Position numbers and translations under genes: made by a program. This document shows positions 23,433 through 27,002 of a stretch of DNA of 27,002 nucleotides, one piece after another (positions within the stretch are counted from its first letter, which is position 1; each line of letters begins with the position of its first letter). This DNA is from Candidatus Omnitrophota bacterium (GTDB lineage: Bacteria; Omnitrophota; Koll11; Tantalellales; Tantalellaceae): the NCBI GenBank assembly GCA_015231715.1, contig JADGBB010000016.1, positions 1 to 27,002 of the forward strand. The letters run 5' to 3'. A model generated the notes under the pieces. It searched no databases, was not told the origin of the DNA, and saw only the letters and a list, made by a program, of their open reading frames with translations.

Positions 23433-24305
23433 TCAGCTGATAACAACATTCACTTCCTGCACTTCTTTTATTTCTTTCAAGACTTTGAGCTCAACCGCTC
23501 TTGATATTTTGTCGGCTTCGTTCATACTCAAGTCGTCGTCGACCGAAATATAAATATCCATATACATCGAAGAACCGATATATCTGGCTTTTATGTCCAA
23601 GACTTCTTTAACCCCGTCAGATTTTTTTACGCTGTATTTAATTTTGTTCAGCATCTTTTTCGGCGGTATTTTGTCCATGATCCCGCTGAACCCCGCAAGA
23701 AGTATGCGCAAACTCAGAAAAAACATAATAACCGATATTATACCTACGCCTGCTCTTTCCAAATAGAAAGCGCCTAAACTCGCGAATGTTAAACAAACAA
23801 GAACTATAACCGATACCACTACATTTAAACGATTGTTATAAGCGTTCCATAAAAGCGTTCCGTTAGAATGTCTTTCTCCTTCATCCATCAAATATCTGTA
23901 CAAAGCTTCATTTGCTATGATCGATATAATGGCCGCCATCATAGCGCCTGAATGGGATCTGTGTATCTCAAGCCAATCCATGCTGTTCAGACTGTAAAAA
24001 AACATATATATCGAAATTACAAGTACAATCAAACCTCCTACGGCCGCTATCAAAAAAAGCACTTTACCGTAACCATATGGATGTTTATCATCAGGCGGTC
24101 TTTTTTCCAGAATATCTCCCTGCCACATCAAAAACAACATAACCGCGTTACTGAAAGCGAACATGCCGTCCATAAGGATCAGTTTGCTGTAGCCGAAAAG
24201 TCCCATACTAAGTTTTAACATCGCAAGTGCTAAGTTTACTATCACTCCCGATATAAAAACTTCACGGTATTTCTCAGTATTCTCGTATACTCTTCCGTTT
24301 CTCAT
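23433..24305 (-). CDS. Degenerate CDF-family protein (MamM-like)
   Basis: A 290-residue protein with the CDF fold: six helices, the TM2-TM3 signature PDDKHPYGYGKV, and a C-terminal cytosolic domain (VLDIKARYIGSSMYMDIYISVD). All four residues expected to bind metal in the membrane are lost: Phe49 and Asn53 replace His and Asp in TM2 (DGMFAFSN), and Asn157 and Asn161 replace His/Glu and Asp in TM5 (NNRLN). It also lacks the MamB N-terminal CxxC. It is therefore unlikely to transport metal and may be a structural partner of MamB, as MamM partly is. Its start lies within the MamL-like gene (32-base overlap) with no good ribosome site, so coupled translation is expected. Confidence 0.8.
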   Translation of the reverse strand: MRNGRVYENTEKYREVFISGVIVNLALAMLKLSMGLFGYSKLILMDGMFAFSNAVMLFLMWQGDILEKRPPDDKHPYGYGKVLFLIAAVGGLIVLVISIYMFFYSLNSMDWLEIHRSHSGAMMAAIISIIANEALYRYLMDEGERHSNGTLLWNAYNNRLNVVVSVIVLVCLTFASLGAFYLERAGVGIISVIMFFLSLRILLAGFSGIMDKIPPKKMLNKIKYSVKKSDGVKEVLDIKARYIGSSMYMDIYISVDDDLSMNEADKISRAVELKVLKEIKEVQEVNVVIS

Positions 24306-24531
24306 CGTTATTTTCTACTCTTTTGTTGTTTTTTTTATCTTTGATTTTCTTAAGACACCAAGTTAAAACAGCTGCCGCATACCCCAGAAAAAAACACAGC
24401 AGAAGCAAAAACATTGTAGTTACTTCAAATGTTCCGGTTAAAGGCAAATTAACTCTTGTTTGATGCATATTCCCTAACCCGAACATAATTACCAAAAGTA
24501 TTGCTATCATTATAAGTATGGCTTGTATCAT
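24274..24531 (-). CDS. LapA-domain / MamL-like two-helix protein
   Basis: The 85-residue protein has two helices: MIQAILIMIAILLVIMFGLGN and, after the short segment TRVNLPLTGTFEVT, MFLLLLCFFLGYAAAVLTWCL. A strongly basic, Asn-rich tail follows (KKIKDKKNNKRVENNDEKRKSIREY). The layout and the 'V.L.L.G.F.V...FLL.L.FFLGY' core are those of the LapA family, to which MamL belongs. MamL is needed to form the magnetosome vesicle, and its basic tail is important. The position before a CDF gene in a mam operon supports a MamL role, but small LapA proteins are common. GAAGGTAAAT precedes the ATG. Confidence 0.65.
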   Translation of the reverse strand: MIQAILIMIAILLVIMFGLGNMHQTRVNLPLTGTFEVTTMFLLLLCFFLGYAAAVLTWCLKKIKDKKNNKRVENNDEKRKSIREY

Positions 24532-24549
24532 ATTTACCTTCTTCCCCGC

Positions 24550-25491
24550 TTAAATGCTTCCCGTAGCGACAACCTCTTTGATCATAGGCTTAATGCGATT
24601 AATAGGTATCGCGAAACCTATCCCTGTAAAAACACCTGTCGGCGCGTATATCGCTGTGTTAATCCCGATAACTTCACCTTTCAAATTTACTAAAGGCCCG
24701 CCGGAATTTCCTCGATTTATAGCCGCGTCTGTTTGTATCATATCGTTATAGGTTTGTCCGTCGATAACAAGATTTCTGGAATCATCACTTATGATCCCGG
24801 CTGTAACAGAATGTTCCAAACCAAAAGGCGACCCCACTGCCATTACGCTTTCAGCTACTTTTATCATGCCGGAGTCCCCTAAAACAGCCGTAGGCAATGC
24901 CTGTGTCGGATTTATCTTGAGTATGGCTATATCATTGATCGTGTCTTTTTTAATTACTTCCGCAGTGTACGCGGTTCGGGCATAACTGAATGTTATGACT
25001 TTTATCCCTCTTGCCGAAGAAACAACATGGGCGTTTGTAACTATATATCCTCTTGGGTCCACTATAATTCCCGATCCTAGAGACTGTTCTTCTATAAACT
25101 GAATAGCAGGATCATCAAATGTGACCCCGGAAGTGCGCTGTGCCGTACTAGTGCTTGTAACCTTATCCGCGGTAATGTTCACGACAGCAGGCCTGATAGC
25201 CGCGAAAGCGGAGGCGAAATCGTCATCGGAACAAGTAAGAGTCAAATTAGCGCTGTTCACAGTCACATCAGTTTGTCCTACGCTATTAGGAGTTCTAATT
25301 CCGTCGGTATCTTCTGTTTCCATTAGAAGCTGTTTGTTTTTCGAAGTATCAAGCTTGAACAAACTGGTGCTGTTACGCGTCCCGTAAATGCCCCAATTGA
25401 CCGCTCCCCACGATATTATGACAAAATTAACTGCCAATAGCCCCACAACTATTTTTAAAGAATTATCTTTTACCAGCTTTTTAAAATCCAC
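24550..25491 (-). CDS. mamE: MamE-type HtrA serine protease without PDZ or heme domains
   Basis: A 313-residue trypsin-fold protease with one membrane helix (about 12-36). The triad is complete: His155 (TNAHVV), Asp187 (INDIAIL) and Ser263 (GNSGGPL), with the oxyanion-loop SPFGLEHSVTAGIIS. It ends right after the protease domain, lacking the two PDZ domains and magnetochromes of classical MamE; tandem PDZ domains are encoded by the gene immediately upstream, so MamE seems split into two polypeptides, as in some deep-branching clusters. MamE cleaves itself, MamO and MamP to switch on crystal maturation. Start codon is GTG, backed by GGAGGTTCAGA. The active site would be outside the cytoplasm. 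Confidence 0.85.
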   Translation of the reverse strand: MDFKKLVKDNSLKIVVGLLAVNFVIISWGAVNWGIYGTRNSTSLFKLDTSKNKQLLMETEDTDGIRTPNSVGQTDVTVNSANLTLTCSDDDFASAFAAIRPAVVNITADKVTSTSTAQRTSGVTFDDPAIQFIEEQSLGSGIIVDPRGYIVTNAHVVSSARGIKVITFSYARTAYTAEVIKKDTINDIAILKINPTQALPTAVLGDSGMIKVAESVMAVGSPFGLEHSVTAGIISDDSRNLVIDGQTYNDMIQTDAAINRGNSGGPLVNLKGEVIGINTAIYAPTGVFTGIGFAIPINRIKPMIKEVVATGSI

Positions 25492-25504
25492 TCTGAACCT
25501 CCGT

Positions 25505-26713
25505 TTATATGATCCCCGAAACCGTTTCTTCAGTTTCGTATCGTTCCCCTTCTTCTTCTAACCTTTTACAAATAGGTTTTTCGTAATCGTCTTCTTCCTC
25601 TATATGCTCGGTCAAAACAACATTAGATTGTAATGTTGTTTCAGCGGCTGTAGGATCATAACTTCCTTTAGGAGGAAGTTCAACCGGCTGACCTTTGTAT
25701 CCGCCTTCTTCCTCTTCTGAATCATCTTCTTCCGTCCACGGAGAACCGCCCGTTAAAAGCCACGTTATCCTTTGCCCTAAAGTGCTTTGTCCGGGTGTTA
25801 CAGGAACTTTATCCAGAGGCATATTCCCCGGGGCTGCTGATGTTTTCACTGTAAGATCTAAAGGTAAATAGCTGACACCGCCTGAATTAATAATATCCAA
25901 AAGCAGCTCATCATCTTCATTAGATTTCATGATCTTTAAAAAATCATCAATGCCGGTAATATTTATCTTGTCAATAGCAGTTATAACCGTACCCGCTTCA
26001 AGTCCTGCGGCATCGGCAATGCTTCCGTTTTCAACCGATAAAACAAGAACACCTGTAACCGCTGCCGGCAAACCAAGCTCGCTTCTGTATGACGCGTCAA
26101 TTGTAACGATAGTTATCCCTAGGTCAGAACTCTTGTATTCACTTGTTTCTAGCACTTCCGCAGTTCCCGGTCTTTCGATCAATTCAGCATAAGCGGAACC
26201 TTTTTTGCCGTTACGAATAAAAACTATGCGCACTATATCTCCGGGAGATAGTTTTGCCATAATCGCGACAAAAGCCGCAGTATCTTTTACGGAACTATCG
26301 CCTAGGTAAATAATAACATCTCCGCGCTTTAAACCCGCGTCATCCGCGGGGCCTTGGGGCATGACATTGTTTATAAGCACACCGTAAGTGCCCGGAAGAT
26401 CCAGCTGATCCGCTATAACATCATCAACGCTCATGATCTCTATTCCAAGAAAAGCGTTAGAAGACGCGACTGTCTCGCCCGATGTAAGCGTTATTGCGGC
26501 ACCGCTAGAACCGGCGGAAATAGACACATCAGGTATTACAGAAGTAGTTGTTGTCGTTGTCGCGATTGCTGTCGAACCCAGGTCCGGAACTCCCATGATT
26601 CTTATAAATCCAAGATAAATGAAAAATCCGGCAACAAGTATACCTATTATCATTACCCAAAGACCGTATCCTTTGGGACATTCCTTCAGTCCGCTTGTTT
26701 TTTTTGACTCCAT
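25505..26713 (-). CDS. Tandem-PDZ membrane protein (possible MamE C-terminal half)
   Basis: A 402-residue protein with a membrane helix (about 16-36), a Thr-rich linker, PDZ1 (about 86-178; FLGIEI, GVLINNV, DDAGLKRGDVI), PDZ2 (about 196-285; GVLVLSV, DAAGLEAGTVI), and an acidic C-terminal region (EEDDSEEEE at 328-336 and many Glu after 369). No protease, heme or CXXCH motif is present. It lies 13 bases before the MamE-type protease, suggesting the two together do what one MamE does elsewhere. AAGGAACATAAT precedes the ATG. The segment LLTGGSPW followed by the acidic run is shared with the 14111 paralogue. Acidic tails may bind iron or basic partners (inference). Confidence 0.82.
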   Translation of the reverse strand: MESKKTSGLKECPKGYGLWVMIIGILVAGFFIYLGFIRIMGVPDLGSTAIATTTTTTSVIPDVSISAGSSGAAITLTSGETVASSNAFLGIEIMSVDDVIADQLDLPGTYGVLINNVMPQGPADDAGLKRGDVIIYLGDSSVKDTAAFVAIMAKLSPGDIVRIVFIRNGKKGSAYAELIERPGTAEVLETSEYKSSDLGITIVTIDASYRSELGLPAAVTGVLVLSVENGSIADAAGLEAGTVITAIDKINITGIDDFLKIMKSNEDDELLLDIINSGGVSYLPLDLTVKTSAAPGNMPLDKVPVTPGQSTLGQRITWLLTGGSPWTEEDDSEEEEGGYKGQPVELPPKGSYDPTAAETTLQSNVVLTEHIEEEDDYEKPICKRLEEEGERYETEETVSGII

Positions 26714-26723
26714 ATTATGTTCC

Positions 26724-26840
26724 TTATTCTTCTATTTTATCTTCAAGTTTTTTAATTTTATCTTCATGTTTTTTTATTTTTTTCCCCATCCAAAAAACAC
26801 AAACTATTAACATTAATACTAAAAATTGCCCCAGTGTCAT
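26724..26840 (-). CDS. 38-residue single-helix microprotein with heptad tail
   Basis: ATG 26840 follows GGAGGTTAAT, a strong ribosome site. The product has a hydrophobic helix (LGQFLVLMLIVCVFWMG) and a tail with an internal repeat, KKHEDKI then KKLEDKI, that should form a short coiled coil. I recognise no family. It begins 27 bases after the upstream gene and ends 10 bases before the PDZ gene, so it belongs to the operon. It resembles the 34-residue protein at 6647 in plan. Confidence 0.65.
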   Translation of the reverse strand: MTLGQFLVLMLIVCVFWMGKKIKKHEDKIKKLEDKIEE

Positions 26841-26867
26841 ATTAACCTCCATGTTCAGCCGGTATTT

Positions 26868-27002
26868 CTATCGGCTTTTAAATAATCCCAATAGCCTCAA
26901 CAATTGAACAACAGCTAAAGCGGCGGCCGCCACATATGTCAAAGCCGCGGCTTTCAAAACTTTTCTTACACCTTCTAATTCCTTTTCATCCGCTATTTCT
27001 TT
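26868..27002 (-). CDS. C-terminal 44 residues of an unidentified gene (runs off the window)
   Basis: The frame is open from the window edge to a TAG at 26868-26870. The fragment starts with a charged helix (KEIADEKELEGVRKVLK), then a very Ala/Leu-rich hydrophobic stretch (AAALTYVAAAALAVVQLLRLLGLF) and ends KSR. It looks like a C-terminal tail anchor or an amphipathic membrane helix. The family cannot be named from this piece. It lies 27 bases upstream of the 38-residue gene in the same direction, so the magnetosome operon extends beyond this window. Confidence 0.6.
   Translation of the reverse strand, partial: KEIADEKELEGVRKVLKAAALTYVAAAALAVVQLLRLLGLFKSR

Noticed and set aside
1..27002. tRNA, rRNA, CRISPR arrays, insertion sequences or transposases
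   Set aside because: No cloverleaf, rRNA-like stretch, regularly spaced repeat array or transposase-like protein was seen on either strand.

Overview
The window carries most of a magnetosome gene cluster. About 22 kb of genes (roughly 5.35-27.0 kb) lie on the minus strand, close-packed in many places, and are read right to left. They include clear relatives of MamA (TPR), MamB (CDF transporter, two tandem copies), MamI, MamQ (LemA-like), a MamE-type serine protease, a MamO-type inactive protease and several tandem-PDZ membrane proteins. The DNA is fairly AT-rich, and anaerobe-type families are present (AmmeMemoRadiSam radical SAM protein, DUF5320-like and NifX-like domains, NosR/NapH-like flavin/Fe-S protein). 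There is no mamGFDC/mms6 arrangement of alphaproteobacterial type. This fits an anaerobic, deep-branching magnetosome-bearing lineage such as Omnitrophota, Nitrospirota or Desulfobacterota; the sequence alone does not decide which. MamK is not in the window.

Left flank (1-5.15 kb): the start of a UbiA-family prenyltransferase, a MerB-like organomercurial lyase, and a plus-strand operon of AmrS-like radical SAM protein, P1B-type metal ATPase and GNAT acetyltransferase, followed by a convergent small gene of the 'nitrous oxide-stimulated promoter' family. A dispersed 'GAGGCGAAGCCGAAG' repeat sits on both sides of this block, and a perfect 15-bp hairpin lies just past the end of the magnetosome cluster.

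Distal (3') part of the cluster (5.35-10.2 kb): EcsC family, a protein resembling MamC, microproteins including one with an LG-repeat as in Mms6/MamG, a DUF5320-like protein, a Fur-family regulator with two good Fur boxes, an OsmC-like protein and a NosR/NapH-like redox protein. This looks like an iron-regulated and crystal-interface section.

Core (10.2-27 kb), in order of transcription: partial gene, 38-aa microprotein, tandem-PDZ protein, MamE-type protease, LapA/MamL-like protein, degenerate CDF, rhodanese, MamI, MamA, MamQ, MamB, MamB, a 1040-aa PDZ-NifX-cysteine-module protein, MamO-type pseudoprotease, tandem-PDZ protein with two anchors, membrane-anchored metallophosphoesterase, and a 983-aa fusion of tandem PDZ domains to a complete membrane pyrophosphatase.

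The most novel picture is a family of four paralogous membrane-anchored tandem-PDZ proteins. One is fused to an ion-pumping pyrophosphatase and one to NifX domains plus four Cys-rich modules, and no magnetochrome (CXXCH) heme motif appears in any gene of the cluster. I infer a magnetosome whose ion gradient could be driven by PPi and whose redox or metal handling uses Cys modules and a flavin/Fe-S protein instead of magnetochromes. No gene-free stretch exceeds 300 bases.
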